The notes beneath the pieces were generated by a model that saw nothing but the letters and a program-made list of their open reading frames with translations, did not search any database and was not told where the DNA came from. From Bacteroidetes bacterium HGW-Bacteroidetes-16 (GTDB lineage: Bacteria > Bacteroidota > Bacteroidia > Bacteroidales > F082), in NCBI GenBank assembly GCA_002840975.1, contig PHDN01000020.1, forward strand, positions 1 to 64,000: a DNA stretch of 64,000 bases, written 5' to 3'. How positions within the stretch are numbered: the stretch's first letter is position 1; each line of letters opens with the position of its first letter. Position numbers and translations under genes: made by a program. Below, in pieces: positions 7,683 to 16,812 of this stretch.

Positions 7683-10600
7683 CCCATTTTTTACTTCCCC
7701 TTCCCTCCAGAAACACTGAAGTATTGGAACCACAAACATGGTCATGATCTGGATTATCATTCCCCCAAAAGTCGGGATAGCCATCGGAACCATAATGTCG
7801 GCCCCTTTTCCGGTAGATGAAAGCACAGGGAGTAGAGCAATAATGGCCACTGCAGCAGTCATCATCGCCGGACGAACTCTTTTTTTACCGGCAATCACTA
7901 CTGCTTCGCGCACTTCTGCCACAGTAGAAGGTTTTTTCTCTTCAAAAACCTGGTGGATATAGGTTCCCATAATCACACCATCGTCGGTTGCAATTCCAAA
8001 CAGGGCAATAAAGCCTACCCAAACTGCTACACTCAGGTTAATGGTGTGTATCTGGAACAAATGCCTCATCTCGACCCCATCTACCGAAAAGTTTAAAAAC
8101 CAGGGCTGGCTGTAGAGCCAAAGCATGATAAAACCTCCGGCGAAGGCTACGAATACTCCCGAAAAATGGATGGAGGAAGCGGTAATGGTTTTAAACTGAA
8201 AATACAACAATAGGAATACCAGCATCAAACTGATGGGTATGACGATGGCAAGCCTTTTTGTGGCACGGATTTGTTGTTCGTAGTTGCCTGCGAAGGTAAA
8301 ACTCACGCCGGCAGGCAACACCAGTTCACCAGATGCGATTCTGTCGTGGAGGTATTTTTGTGCTTCTTCCACCACATCCACTTCTGCTTTTCCGGATATT
8401 TTGTCGAAAATCACATACCCATTCAGGAAGGTGTTTTCGCTGCGGATCATCTGTGGGCCACGGGTATATCCAATATTAACCAATTCACCCAAAGGCACTT
8501 GTACTCCATTCATTGAAGGTATCAGGATTTTTTTTATTTCCTCCGGTGAGCTCCTCAGTTCTCGTGCATAACGTACCCTGACAGGAAACCGTTCGCGTCC
8601 TTCCACCGTGTTGGTCAGGGCCATTCCACCAACAGCTACCTGTAAAATTTCCTGAACGTCCTCCACCGTCATTCCATAACGTGCGATGGCTTTTCTGTCG
8701 AGTTTTATTTCAATATACGGAGCACCCACGGCCCGGTCGTAAAACACCGATGTTGCTTTGATAGAAGGAACATTTTTTAATTCAGTTTCAAGTTCGATTC
8801 CGGCTTTCTCGATGGTTTCCAGGTCGGGACCATAGACTTTTAATCCCATGGGGGCGCGCATCCCGGTAGATAACATGACCAACCTGGTTTGAATAGGTTG
8901 GAGCTTAGGGGCAGAGGTGAGTCCCGGTATATTTGTAACTTTTACAATTTCGTCCCAGATATCATCAGGTGTTTTTATTTCAGGCCGCCACTGACGGAGG
9001 TTGTCGCCTTTATCCTCCGGAATTAATTGTTCTTTCGTTATTTTCCGGAATCCGTCGCGTTCAGGATTGTAGGTTGTCCCGTCGGATAAAACAAAACTTC
9101 CTTCCTTGTCCACTTCAAATCCCATCCTATGCCCGTTTTCATCCAGTATATACTCCGGAACATAGTTGATGGTATTTTCAAACATCTGCACCGGTGCCGG
9201 GTCAAGTGCTGAATTGATACGTCCCCATTTGCCCACCGCCAGCTCCACTTCAGGAATCGTTGATAGTCGTTTGTCGAGTAGTTCTACATATTCCTGATTC
9301 ATTTCAATGCCACTATGGGGCATGCTGGTCGGCATCAATAAAAACGAGCCCTCATCAAGTGCGGGCATAAATTCCTTGCCCATTCCCGGAAAGGTTTGGT
9401 CGAAGGATTCCCAAACCGCTGTCTTTTTTACGAATTCAGGCATAAACCCAAATAAACGGTTGGTGCCCTGCCAGGCCAATATCCCAAAAGCGATGGTAAA
9501 CAGGGGCAAGGTCATAAAAGTCCATTTATTCTTTAATGCCCAGCGTAGAATGGGCACGTAAAAATGAACTATTAATAAAAGAGTTCCCAAAACAAGGGCA
9601 ATTAAAACCGAAACAAACAAATAGTTGGAGGCGTTGCTGTTGTTGGCACCAAGCGGAACCCATTCGACTGCCAGATACCAAACGGCTACCAGCAAAGTAA
9701 TTACAATGTTGATATAATTGGTATATTCTTTTCGCGATTCTTCCCACCTGTAGGCGAACAGGTTGTTAAATCCGATGAGTACCAGAGCCAGTGCCGGAAT
9801 CTGCCCCCAGGCAATGGTGAAAAGGATTCCTGCCGCAATGAGAATGCTATTGAATAACCGGCTGATTCGTTTTTTGTCGAATTTTACCGAAAAGATGATA
9901 TTGGCTAAGGTGGGCAGCACGATGATTCCCAGGATAAACGATGCCAACAAGGCAAATGTCTTGGTGAACGCCAAAGGACGAAACAATTTGCCTTCGGCAG
10001 CTTCCATGGCAAAAACAGGGAGGAAACTAACAATGGTTGTTCCCAAAGCAGTGGTGATGGCCGAGGATACTTCGGTGGTGGCCTCATAGATGACTGAAAT
10101 CAGCTTCTTACCTTTTATGTCCAGGTTCTCGGGCATTTCGAGATGACGGATGATGTTCTCCACGAACACAATCCCAACATCTACCATCACGCCAATAGCG
10201 ATGGCAATACCCGACAACGCGACGATATTGGCTTCAACCCCCACCCATTTCATGACGATAAAGGTCATTAGCACTGCTACGGGAAGTAGTGATGAAATCA
10301 GGATGGAGGCCCTGAGGTTCAGAACCAGGATAATAATGACGATGATGGCGATGAGAATTTCGTGTGACAAAGCCGATTCCAAGGTGCCGATGGTTTCGGT
10401 AATTAATCCTGAACGGTCGTAAAAAGGAATGATGGTGACCTTGGAGATGGTGCCATCGGCCAGTGTTTTCTGTGGCAGGCCGGGGCCTATCTCGGCGATT
10501 TTTTTCTTGATGTTGTTGATAACTTCCATGGGATTGGATCCGTAACGTGCAATGACGGCCGCGCCAACAGCTTCCACTCCATCTTTGTCGAGGCCGCCAC

Positions 10601-11471
10601 GGCGGGGTGCCGGACCAAAACTCACCTGTGCCACATCACGGATGCGCACGGGAACATTGTCGCGAACTGAAACTACCGCCTCTCTCAGGTCGTCAAGGCT
10701 TTTGATGTAACCCATCCCACGGATGACGTATTCCACCTTATTTAGCTCAATGGTCTCGGCTCCGATATCCAGGTTGCTTTTTTTTACCGCCTGCATGATG
10801 TCCATGACCGAAACGCCAAATGCTTTCATGGCGTTGGGATCGATGTCGACCTGATACTCTTTAACAAACCCGCCAATGGTGGCCACTTCGGAAACACCGT
10901 TTGAAGCCGAGAGCGAATATTTTACATAATAATCCTGAATAGTACGTAGTTCCTGCGGATCCCAGCCACCGGCAGGCTTTCCGGTTTTAGGGTCACGACC
11001 CTCAAGTGTGTACCAGTATATTTGTCCCAGTGCCGTGGCGTCCGGCCCAAGCGAGGGCTGCACACCTTGCGGCAAGGTACCTGAAGGAAGCGAGTTTAAT
11101 TTTTCGAGTATACGCGACCGGCTCCAGTAAAATTCGATGTTATCCTCGAAGATGATATAAACAAACGACATCCCGAACATGGAAGTACTGCGGATGGTTT
11201 TTACACCCGGAATCCCTAACAATGAAGTCGTTAACGGGTAGGTGATCTGGTCTTCGATGTCTTTGGGTGAGCGACCCATCCATTCGGTGGCTACAATTTG
11301 TTGGTTATCACCAATATCAGGGATGGCATCCACAGGCACCGGGTCGCGTGGCAATAATCCGGTATGCCAGTTAAATGGGGCAAATACCGTTCCCAACAGG
11401 ATGAAAACAACCAACAACAACAGGGTGATCACCTTGTTTTCAAGGAAAAATTTAATGGTTTTATTTAACAT
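7662..11471 (-). CDS. cusA: CusA/CzcA-family heavy-metal RND efflux pump
   Basis: Inner-membrane proton-driven pump (1269 residues) that moves Cu+/Ag+ or related ions from the periplasm and cytoplasm to TolC. The start MLNKTIKFFLENKVITLLLL is the usual first helix. The Cus/Czc hallmarks are present: PVDAIPDIGDNQQIV near residue 45, GVMVDVGIVFVENIIRH in helix 4, and the second-half helix bundle with ATDDGVIMGTYI. It is longer than E. coli CusA (about 1050) because of extra loop segments, as is normal for Bacteroidota homologues. The last residues MQEIQ and the stop codon come from a 22-bp repeat unit. HYC_CC_PP protein lies upstream; S23, tolC and cusB follow. Confidence 0.95.
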   Translation of the reverse strand: MLNKTIKFFLENKVITLLLLVVFILLGTVFAPFNWHTGLLPRDPVPVDAIPDIGDNQQIVATEWMGRSPKDIEDQITYPLTTSLLGIPGVKTIRSTSMFGMSFVYIIFEDNIEFYWSRSRILEKLNSLPSGTLPQGVQPSLGPDATALGQIYWYTLEGRDPKTGKPAGGWDPQELRTIQDYYVKYSLSASNGVSEVATIGGFVKEYQVDIDPNAMKAFGVSVMDIMQAVKKSNLDIGAETIELNKVEYVIRGMGYIKSLDDLREAVVSVRDNVPVRIRDVAQVSFGPAPRRGGLDKDGVEAVGAAVIARYGSNPMEVINNIKKKIAEIGPGLPQKTLADGTISKVTIIPFYDRSGLITETIGTLESALSHEILIAIIVIIILVLNLRASILISSLLPVAVLMTFIVMKWVGVEANIVALSGIAIAIGVMVDVGIVFVENIIRHLEMPENLDIKGKKLISVIYEATTEVSSAITTALGTTIVSFLPVFAMEAAEGKLFRPLAFTKTFALLASFILGIIVLPTLANIIFSVKFDKKRISRLFNSILIAAGILFTIAWGQIPALALVLIGFNNLFAYRWEESRKEYTNYINIVITLLVAVWYLAVEWVPLGANNSNASNYLFVSVLIALVLGTLLLIVHFYVPILRWALKNKWTFMTLPLFTIAFGILAWQGTNRLFGFMPEFVKKTAVWESFDQTFPGMGKEFMPALDEGSFLLMPTSMPHSGIEMNQEYVELLDKRLSTIPEVELAVGKWGRINSALDPAPVQMFENTINYVPEYILDENGHRMGFEVDKEGSFVLSDGTTYNPERDGFRKITKEQLIPEDKGDNLRQWRPEIKTPDDIWDEIVKVTNIPGLTSAPKLQPIQTRLVMLSTGMRAPMGLKVYGPDLETIEKAGIELETELKNVPSIKATSVFYDRAVGAPYIEIKLDRKAIARYGMTVEDVQEILQVAVGGMALTNTVEGRERFPVRVRYARELRSSPEEIKKILIPSMNGVQVPLGELVNIGYTRGPQMIRSENTFLNGYVIFDKISGKAEVDVVEEAQKYLHDRIASGELVLPAGVSFTFAGNYEQQIRATKRLAIVIPISLMLVFLLLYFQFKTITASSIHFSGVFVAFAGGFIMLWLYSQPWFLNFSVDGVEMRHLFQIHTINLSVAVWVGFIALFGIATDDGVIMGTYIHQVFEEKKPSTVAEVREAVVIAGKKRVRPAMMTAAVAIIALLPVLSSTGKGADIMVPMAIPTFGGMIIQIMTMFVVPILQCFWREGEVKNGKMQEIQ

Positions 11472-11563
11472 GGTTCATGGTTATGATTTAAAACTCAATA
11501 AAAACAAGATCATTTCAATGCCATGGGTTTGTTGTGGCATTAAAATAAATCAATTGAGTTAAA

Positions 11564-11935
11564 TCATAAACGAAAGGTCTGCAGGTTCGACAGAACCCTT
11601 TGCACAGTAAGCGGTGGTGGAGTATGACGACTTATTATAAATGAGGAAGTCATCTCAGGTATTTCGGTATGAAACCTTTGAATTTCGACAGGCAACAGGT
11701 TAGCCACCAGGGTAAAATTAAAGTCAAAGGAGGAAATAGAGAAATCGTCTTTAATCTTGATGGTCATGGTTTCGTTGTGGCATTGGTCGCATGGACCTTC
11801 ACAACATGACTCGGGGGTAGAATAAATGCTGAAAGAATCATAAGTCGATCCACAGTAATGTTTAGATACGGTCATTCCCATGCTTGTTACCGTAACAAGC
11901 AAAGCGAGGAAAACATGACTGATCTTTTTTAACAT
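11564..11935 (-). CDS. HYC_CC_PP-family exported protein
   Basis: Small exported protein (123 residues) at the head of the copper operon. It has a signal peptide (residues 1-22) and the three family marks: HYC at 26-28, a CC with further Cys and His at 44-53 (CCEGPCDQCH), and PPP near residue 104. This arrangement is that of the HYC_CC_PP proteins found beside cusA in Bacteroidota. The Cys/His cluster suggests periplasmic copper binding, but no activity is established. Ninety-two bases separate it from cusA, and TATCTTTG lies just upstream of its ATG, which makes it the probable first gene of the cusA-tolC-cusB transcript. Confidence 0.85.
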   Translation of the reverse strand: MLKKISHVFLALLVTVTSMGMTVSKHYCGSTYDSFSIYSTPESCCEGPCDQCHNETMTIKIKDDFSISSFDFNFTLVANLLPVEIQRFHTEIPEMTSSFIISRHTPPPLTVQRVLSNLQTFRL

Positions 11936-11954
11936 GACATTTAATTCTTGGGAA

Positions 11955-11962
11955 CAAAGATA
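11955..11962 (-). promoter_or_regulatory. -7 promoter element of the copper efflux operon
   Basis: Minus-strand TATCTTTG, a perfect match to TAnnTTTG, 19 bases ahead of the HYC_CC_PP start codon. A TTGCC lies 15 bases further upstream as a weak -33 candidate. Probable main promoter for the genes down to cusB. Confidence 0.55.
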
Positions 11963-12030
11963 GACATAATTATTTTGGCAATGGGTTGCAATGGGTTAAA
12001 CAATTTGGCGCAATTAATAAACATTAAGGT

Positions 12031-12201
12031 TTACACCCGATTTATGATACTATTTGGCCATGGAATAAACCAAAGTTCTTGGCTGTGAATGTCAATTTTA
12101 CCAATCCATTGCTCAATTTTTTCTCTATGCAGGCTTTGAGCCGGGGGTCGCTTTTTTTTGCGCACCATCGGCTGTGACCTAACCACCGTTTTGGCATTCA
12201 T
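12031..12201 (-). CDS. Unrecognised small ORF (56 aa), uncertain
   Basis: Open frame starting MNAKTVVRSQPMVRKKKRPP and ending at a TAA at 12031-12033. The N-terminal half is very basic and the C-terminal half contains WIGKIDIHSQELWFIPWP. It lies in an otherwise empty stretch of nearly 500 bases between the divergent copper operon and the CPBP gene. There is no promoter motif or ribosome site that decides the matter, and an A8 run in the middle invites slippage. It could be a real small DNA-binding protein, a decayed transposase end, or chance. Confidence 0.25.
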   Translation of the reverse strand: MNAKTVVRSQPMVRKKKRPPAQSLHREKIEQWIGKIDIHSQELWFIPWPNSIINRV

Positions 12202-12429
12202 CTGATAAACCGGTTAAATATTAATCAGAATTACGTCAGCAATACAATCAATCACCATCCAAACAAAGCGAACATAACTAAAATCTTCATTCAGAATAAT
12301 AAAACCCAGGCAAACTTCATAAATTCTTAATCCCCACTGTAAAACCAATAAAATTAATTTCTAGATTTACCCCACCATACACCAGATGATTGCCGATAGA
12401 CAGGATAATGCAACAATAAAAACAATAAT
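12202..12429. other. AT-rich leader region before the CPBP gene
   Basis: Non-coding and AT-rich, presumably holding the CPBP promoter. I see no clear TAnnTTTG with a matching -33, no terminator and no repeat. Confidence 0.4.
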
Positions 12430-13152
12430 ATGGAATCAAAAATAGAGATTAAAAAACTTGGAATTTTAGGGTCATTTGCGATTTATATACCTGCGGCGAT
12501 TTTGATGTATTGTATGACTAAATATTTGATACCTTTCCTAAGCAGAGTAACCGGACAAGAAACAATTCTATTTTGGTTTATTGTAGCTGGATTAGGGATT
12601 TTTACCCCATTGATAATAACGGGGATATTGATTTTAAAGTCCGAAGGATATGAAATCTCAAAAAACACTTGGACTGAGAGGTTGCGATTTCGCAAGATAA
12701 CCAAAACCGATTTGATTTGGAGTATCGTTGGATTAGTTCTTGTTGGTGTTTTTAGTGGGATAATATTGAAAGGATTGGAGTTAATAATTGGCAAATTTGA
12801 TCATTCACCAGCTTTTATGTCGTTCGAACCTTTGACTAAAGGGCGATACTGGCTTCTTTTAATTTGGGCTCCTTATTGGATTTTAAATATTATGGGAGAA
12901 GAATTTCTTTGGAGAGGTGTTATGTTACCAAAACAAGAAGTTGCATTCGGGAAACATGCATGGCTAATTCATGGATTTGGTTGGGGGCTATTTCATATCG
13001 CTTTTGGCTGGCAATTGTTAATTACGTTAATTCCTTTGATTTTTCTTCAACCTTTTATTGTTCAAAGGACTAAAAATTCATGGATTGGAGTAATAATGCA
13101 TGGAGGATTAAATGGACCAGGTTTTATCGCAATTTGTTTTGGATTAATTTGA
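12430..13152 (+). CDS. CPBP-family intramembrane glutamic endopeptidase
   Basis: Polytopic inner-membrane protease (240 residues) of the CPBP/Abi family, relatives of CAAX prenyl protease 2 and of bacteriocin-immunity proteins. The catalytic motifs are present: EEFLWRG near residues 157-163, HGFGWGLFH near 181-189 and HGGLNG near 225. Several hydrophobic segments lie before and between them. It stands alone, is more AT-rich than its neighbours, and is followed directly by a structured repeat-like element, all of which suggest recent arrival as a cassette-like unit. Bacterial members act in bacteriocin self-immunity or peptide processing; the substrate here is unknown. Confidence 0.88.
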   Translation: MESKIEIKKLGILGSFAIYIPAAILMYCMTKYLIPFLSRVTGQETILFWFIVAGLGIFTPLIITGILILKSEGYEISKNTWTERLRFRKITKTDLIWSIVGLVLVGVFSGIILKGLELIIGKFDHSPAFMSFEPLTKGRYWLLLIWAPYWILNIMGEEFLWRGVMLPKQEVAFGKHAWLIHGFGWGLFHIAFGWQLLITLIPLIFLQPFIVQRTKNSWIGVIMHGGLNGPGFIAICFGLI

Positions 13153-13168
13153 TGAAAAAAGAGTACAG

Positions 13169-13306
13169 CACACAACAGCAAAATATCCGCAAGTCGGGTT
13201 TTAGTGTTTTGCGGACAGGATCCCGCACGTGGTGGATGGAATGCAATCTTCGTAGGAAGTTAATCGGGAAACTTCCGCCTTGCGCGTATTTGCGAAACGT
13301 TGGTGT
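13169..13306. repeat. Structured element with imperfect inverted ends behind the CPBP gene
   Basis: The left end carries ACACAAC then GCAAAATATCCGC, and the right end is GCGTATTTGCGAAACGTTGG, which is nearly its reverse complement. Inside are two clear hairpins: CCGCAA paired with TTGCGG (13187-13214) and GGAAGTT paired with AACTTCC around a short loop (13255-13276). The layout resembles the folded recombination sites at the 3' ends of gene cassettes, but it does not fit the canonical attC core sequences. Confidence 0.5.
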
Positions 13307-13419
13307 AATAACAGAGTCACCCTACACCTCCATTTTATTTTTTTAGAGAAAAAGAGACGATCATGTTGATTATCCGTTTTAAGGAGGAAAAATATCACCC
13401 TCAAAAGTATGATTCTTAT

Positions 13420-13914
13420 CTATAGATAGTTCATCATGGCCGAAAGAAAAATAATGATGATGCCAAATAAAAAAGAGACGCCACCCAATTTCATTTGTTT
13501 GTTCCTTAAATCCATCATTTCAGGTGACAGGCCCTTTACAGCGAGTTTGGCAACTTTAGGCGATAGCACTTCAAAAGAATAGATGGCCATGAGCGCGAGC
13601 AACGCAACAAAAATATGTTTGATAAAACCCACTATTTCCCAGTTGTTGTCAAAGTTGATGATCCCTACATAATATTGGCTTGCGATTTTCATGGGAATCC
13701 CGGTGACAAAGAGAATGAGCAGGGAACTGTAAACCACAATCCTGACCCTTTTAAACAAGGCACCCATAAATTTTCCGGCCATGGCAGGATCAAGTACTTT
13801 GTTTGCCGTGGGCATGACGACCAAAAAATTAAACACCATTCCGCCAATCCAGGCGATGGTTGCCATCAAATGCAGAAAATCAAGAACCGTTTGTAATATT
13901 GAATTATGTATCAT
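13420..13914 (-). CDS. CopD-like four-helix integral membrane protein
   Basis: Membrane protein of 164 residues from the ATG at 13914; an in-frame start at 13965 adds only 17 unlikely residues. The first helix carries the LDFLHLMATIAWIGGMVF pattern, with the His and WIGGM typical of CopD/DUF-type heme or copper membrane proteins. Three further helices follow, with a charged cytoplasmic loop LRNKQMKLGG between the last two. It is 54 bases downstream of mnmE on the same strand. Members of the CopD fold bind heme or copper in the membrane; the role here is not known, although a link to metal or redox handling is plausible. Confidence 0.65.
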   Translation of the reverse strand: MIHNSILQTVLDFLHLMATIAWIGGMVFNFLVVMPTANKVLDPAMAGKFMGALFKRVRIVVYSSLLILFVTGIPMKIASQYYVGIINFDNNWEIVGFIKHIFVALLALMAIYSFEVLSPKVAKLAVKGLSPEMMDLRNKQMKLGGVSFLFGIIIIFLSAMMNYL

Positions 13915-13968
13915 CTGTGAATTTTTTAACGGTGCCGAAAATACAAAAGATATTTGATACGGCAATAG

Positions 13969-15372
13969 TTACTTTCCGATACAAAACTTGGAAAAAATCG
14001 AACCTAAAATTTCGTCCGTCGTGATGGCTCCTGTGATGGTTCCAAGATAATACAGCGCCTGCCTTACATCGATGGCTATCAGGTCGGAGGGAACCAGGCT
14101 GGCAAATCCAATTTCTACCTGTTGCAAGGCATCCAATGCACGCGTCAGAGCTTCATAATGCCGCGAATTGTTCACCATCACATCACTGGTTAAGCTGGTT
14201 TGTTGAACGATGGACACAAGTTTTTCTGTGAGTTCCTGAATGTTCTCCTTACGTTTGGCCGATACAAACACGGTGTCAAGATCGAAAATTTCGCGCAGGT
14301 GAGCCGGAAGTTGACTCATCTGATCAATCTTATTAGCTACCAGGATAAAGTGTTTATTTTCATCCTGAATATATTCCTTAAACTCATCCAGCATGGTATC
14401 AATCCCGTTTTTGTCCATCATGCTGATGTCGCAAACATATAGTATAATACTGGCCTCCTGCATCTTATCGTAAGTACGGGCGATGCCCATATTCTCAACA
14501 TGGTCATCTGACGTATGCAGTCCGGCGGTATCGACAAACCGAAAACTATAGCCGTTAATGACATAGGTATCTTCGATGGAGTCGCGTGTAGTTCCGGGAA
14601 TCTCCGAAACCAGCGCCCTTTCTTCATTTAAAATGGCATTAAGTAAAGTCGACTTGCCTGCATTTGGTTTACCGATAATGGCTACCGGAATGCCTTTTTT
14701 TAGCACATTGCCTGCCTTAAAGGATTTGATGAGCCACAAGAGGGTTTCAGTTATTTCGCTGATCAGTTTGAGAAACTCCTCTCTGTTGGCAAACTCCACC
14801 TCTTCTTCGCTAAAATCGAGTTCCAATTCGAGCAATGAAGCAAAATGCAGGAGTTTTTCGCGCAAAGCGTTGATCTGGTTTGAGAATCCTCCCCGCATCT
14901 GGTTGATTGCCATCCTGTGGGCAGTGTTTGATTGTGAGGCAATTAAATCTGCTACAGCTTCTGCCTGACTCAAATCCATCTTCCCGTTTAAAAAGGCCCT
15001 TAAAGTAAATTCGCCTGCCTGAGCCTGACGAACTCCTTCATCGAGGAGTATGTGAACAATGCGCTCCTGAATATATTCCGAACCATGGCATGAAATTTCA
15101 ACGACATCCTCACCAGTATAACTATGGGGTCCCTTAAAATAAGTGATCAAAACCTCATCGATCAATACATCCTGGTAGGTTAGTGTGCCAAAATAAGCGT
15201 GATGGCTCTTGACTTGCTCCGGCAGTAATGGTTTTTTTTGATGGTCAAACAAGGCAAGTGCATGGGGCAAACTATCTGGTCCTGATAACCTGATAACAGC
15301 AATGGCCCCGGTTCCCGGCGCAGTAGCAATGGCAGCAATGGTGTCGGATTTGTTTTTTGAAGTTTTCATCAC
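13969..15372 (-). CDS. mnmE: tRNA uridine-5-carboxymethylaminomethyl modification GTPase MnmE
   Basis: Cytoplasmic GTPase which, with MnmG, installs the cmnm5 group at U34 of several tRNAs. Length 467 is normal. The N-terminal folate-binding domain starts TIAAIATAPGTGAIAVIRLSG; the helical domain follows, interrupted by a Ras-like G domain with P-loop GKPNAGKST (about residue 232), DTAG switch motif and NKID. The C-terminus is the invariant FCIGK, whose Cys is needed for catalysis. The start is ATG at 15372 or the next codon. The -7 element TATTTTTG lies 33 bases upstream, back to back with the sucD promoter. Confidence 0.97.
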   Translation of the reverse strand: MMKTSKNKSDTIAAIATAPGTGAIAVIRLSGPDSLPHALALFDHQKKPLLPEQVKSHHAYFGTLTYQDVLIDEVLITYFKGPHSYTGEDVVEISCHGSEYIQERIVHILLDEGVRQAQAGEFTLRAFLNGKMDLSQAEAVADLIASQSNTAHRMAINQMRGGFSNQINALREKLLHFASLLELELDFSEEEVEFANREEFLKLISEITETLLWLIKSFKAGNVLKKGIPVAIIGKPNAGKSTLLNAILNEERALVSEIPGTTRDSIEDTYVINGYSFRFVDTAGLHTSDDHVENMGIARTYDKMQEASIILYVCDISMMDKNGIDTMLDEFKEYIQDENKHFILVANKIDQMSQLPAHLREIFDLDTVFVSAKRKENIQELTEKLVSIVQQTSLTSDVMVNNSRHYEALTRALDALQQVEIGFASLVPSDLIAIDVRQALYYLGTITGAITTDEILGSIFSKFCIGK

Positions 15373-15405
15373 AGTAGCGTTTTATTCATATCCTCGACTA
15401 AATAA

Positions 15406-15413
15406 CAAAAATA
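15406..15413 (-). promoter_or_regulatory. -7 promoter element of mnmE
   Basis: Minus-strand TATTTTTG, consensus TAnnTTTG, 33 bases before the mnmE start. Confidence 0.5.
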
Positions 15414-15447
15414 GCAAGTTTATTCGGCAATGTCTAATAAAACATAT

Positions 15448-15455
15448 TACTTTTG
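15448..15455 (+). promoter_or_regulatory. -7 promoter element of sucD
   Basis: TACTTTTG, consensus TAnnTTTG, 34 bases before the sucD start; divergent from the mnmE element. Confidence 0.5.
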
Positions 15456-15489
15456 ACCTTCAAAATTTGTAAATGAAATTATCAGGTAA

Positions 15490-16359
15490 ATGAGTGTATT
15501 AGTTAACAAGGACTCCAGAGTTGTAGTTCAGGGATTTACAGGCAGTGAAGGTACTTTTCACGCTTCTCAGATGATTGAATACGGAACCCGTGTTGTCGGA
15601 GGCGTAACTCCCGGAAAAGGTGGTCAAACCCACCTGGACAGGCCGGTTTTTAACACGGTAAAAGATGCCGTAGACATGGCTGGTGCCAATGTATCCATCA
15701 TTTTTGTTCCGCCGGCTTTTGCCGCAGATGCCATTATGGAAGCTGCCGAAGCAGGAATTGGGGTGATTGTGTGTATAACGGAAGGCATCCCAACCGAAGA
15801 CATGGTCATGGTGAAAGAATACCTGAAAGGGAGAAAATCGAGATTGGTTGGTCCCAACTGTCCCGGAGTTATTACGCCTGGAGAAGCCAAAGTGGGCATT
15901 ATGCCGGGTTTTATTCACAGCAAAGGGCGGGTTGGCATCGTGTCACGGAGCGGAACCCTGACCTATGAGGCAGTTGATCAGTTGACAAAGGCAGGATTGG
16001 GTCAAACCACGGCCCTCGGAATTGGTGGCGATCCCATCATCGGAACCACCACCCGCGAAGCAGTGGAGTTGTTCATGAATGATCCCGAAACCGAGGGTAT
16101 CGTAATGATTGGTGAAATTGGCGGTAACATGGAGGCCGATGCCGCATACTGGATTAAGGAACATGGAACCAAACCAGTGGTGAGTTTTATTGCAGGGGCC
16201 ACCGCGCCCAAAGGCCGCACCATGGGTCATGCCGGAGCCATTATTGGTGGCAAGGCTGATACTGCTGAGGCCAAGAAAGAAATTTTGACATCCTGTGGCA
16301 TTCATGTTGTGGATTCGCCCGCAGATATTGGAAAAAGAATGAAAGAACTCATCGGATAA
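15490..16359 (+). CDS. sucD: Succinate-CoA ligase, alpha subunit
   Basis: CoA-binding subunit of succinyl-CoA synthetase, which interconverts succinyl-CoA and succinate with NTP synthesis. The 289-residue length is standard. Visible are the CoA-binding Rossmann start [14 protein letters not shown], the VGPNCPGVI motif and the phosphohistidine loop [13 protein letters not shown], whose His carries the phosphoryl group. It is monocistronic here: a terminator follows at once and no beta-subunit gene (sucC) lies next to it, so the partner must be encoded elsewhere. Confidence 0.97.
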   Translation: MSVLVNKDSRVVVQGFTGSEGTFHASQMIEYGTRVVGGVTPGKGGQTHLDRPVFNTVKDAVDMAGANVSIIFVPPAFAADAIMEAAEAGIGVIVCITEGIPTEDMVMVKEYLKGRKSRLVGPNCPGVITPGEAKVGIMPGFIHSKGRVGIVSRSGTLTYEAVDQLTKAGLGQTTALGIGGDPIIGTTTREAVELFMNDPETEGIVMIGEIGGNMEADAAYWIKEHGTKPVVSFIAGATAPKGRTMGHAGAIIGGKADTAEAKKEILTSCGIHVVDSPADIGKRMKELIG

Positions 16360-16379
16360 TCCGGTGAAAATAGTTAAGG

Positions 16380-16414
16380 GGCTTGCAATAAATGAATTGC
16401 GAGCCTTTTTTTTT
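16380..16414 (+). terminator. Rho-independent terminator of sucD
   Basis: A 10-bp stem (GGCTTGCAAT pairing with ATTGCGAGCC, one G-U pair) with a 6-base loop, followed by nine T. It sits 21 bases after the sucD stop. Confidence 0.92.
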
Positions 16415-16508
16415 GTTATGATCTTTTGAATATTATTGTTATATCTTTGTGGTGGTTTTTACTTCTGACCTTCCCGGAATGGATGAATTGATATTAAAAA
16501 ACAAAGCC

Positions 16509-16808
16509 ATGCATAGACATGTCGTGATGATGAAATTTTCTGACAGGGAAACCTGGGACAAAAGTGCTAGGCAAGTAGCCTCCTTGTTAAATAAACTTCC
16601 GGATACCGTTGTTTCACTGAAGAGAATGGAGACAGGAATCAATTTAAATACAAGCCACTCTGCGTATGATTTGGTATTGACTGCCGATTTTGATAATAAA
16701 GAAGGTCTTGAAGCTTATCGTATCCATCCTGACCACGTGGCAATTTTAAATTATTTAAAACCTCTGATTGCAAATTCAACTGTGGTGGATTATTTTATTA
16801 AATTGTAA
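16509..16808 (+). CDS. Dabb-domain (stress-responsive A/B barrel) protein
   Basis: Small cytoplasmic alpha/beta-barrel protein of about 99 residues, from the ATG at 16509. It begins MHRHVVMMKFSD, the usual Dabb first strand, continues with a helix containing LLNKLPDTVVSLKRMETGIN, the motif SAYDLVLTADFDNKEGLEAY and the conserved HPDHVAIL segment. A GTG at 16449 is in frame but falls on a TATCTTTG promoter-like sequence, so the shorter form is preferred. Dabb proteins are dimeric and of mixed function (some are cyclases or dehalogenase-like); none can be assigned here. The gene for a secreted protein starts four bases later. Confidence 0.85.
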   Translation: MHRHVVMMKFSDRETWDKSARQVASLLNKLPDTVVSLKRMETGINLNTSHSAYDLVLTADFDNKEGLEAYRIHPDHVAILNYLKPLIANSTVVDYFIKL

Positions 16809-16812
16809 AACT

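Noticed and set aside
7388-7820. Three overlapping plus-strand ORFs rich in YFH/CIS/IVFP repeats
   Set aside because: They are readings of the 22-bp repeat array, which has no stop in any plus frame. Composition is repeat-driven and they run antisense into cusA.
16449-16508. Longer start of the Dabb protein (GTG at 16449)
   Set aside because: It coincides with a TATCTTTG promoter-like element, and the 20 extra residues do not match the family.
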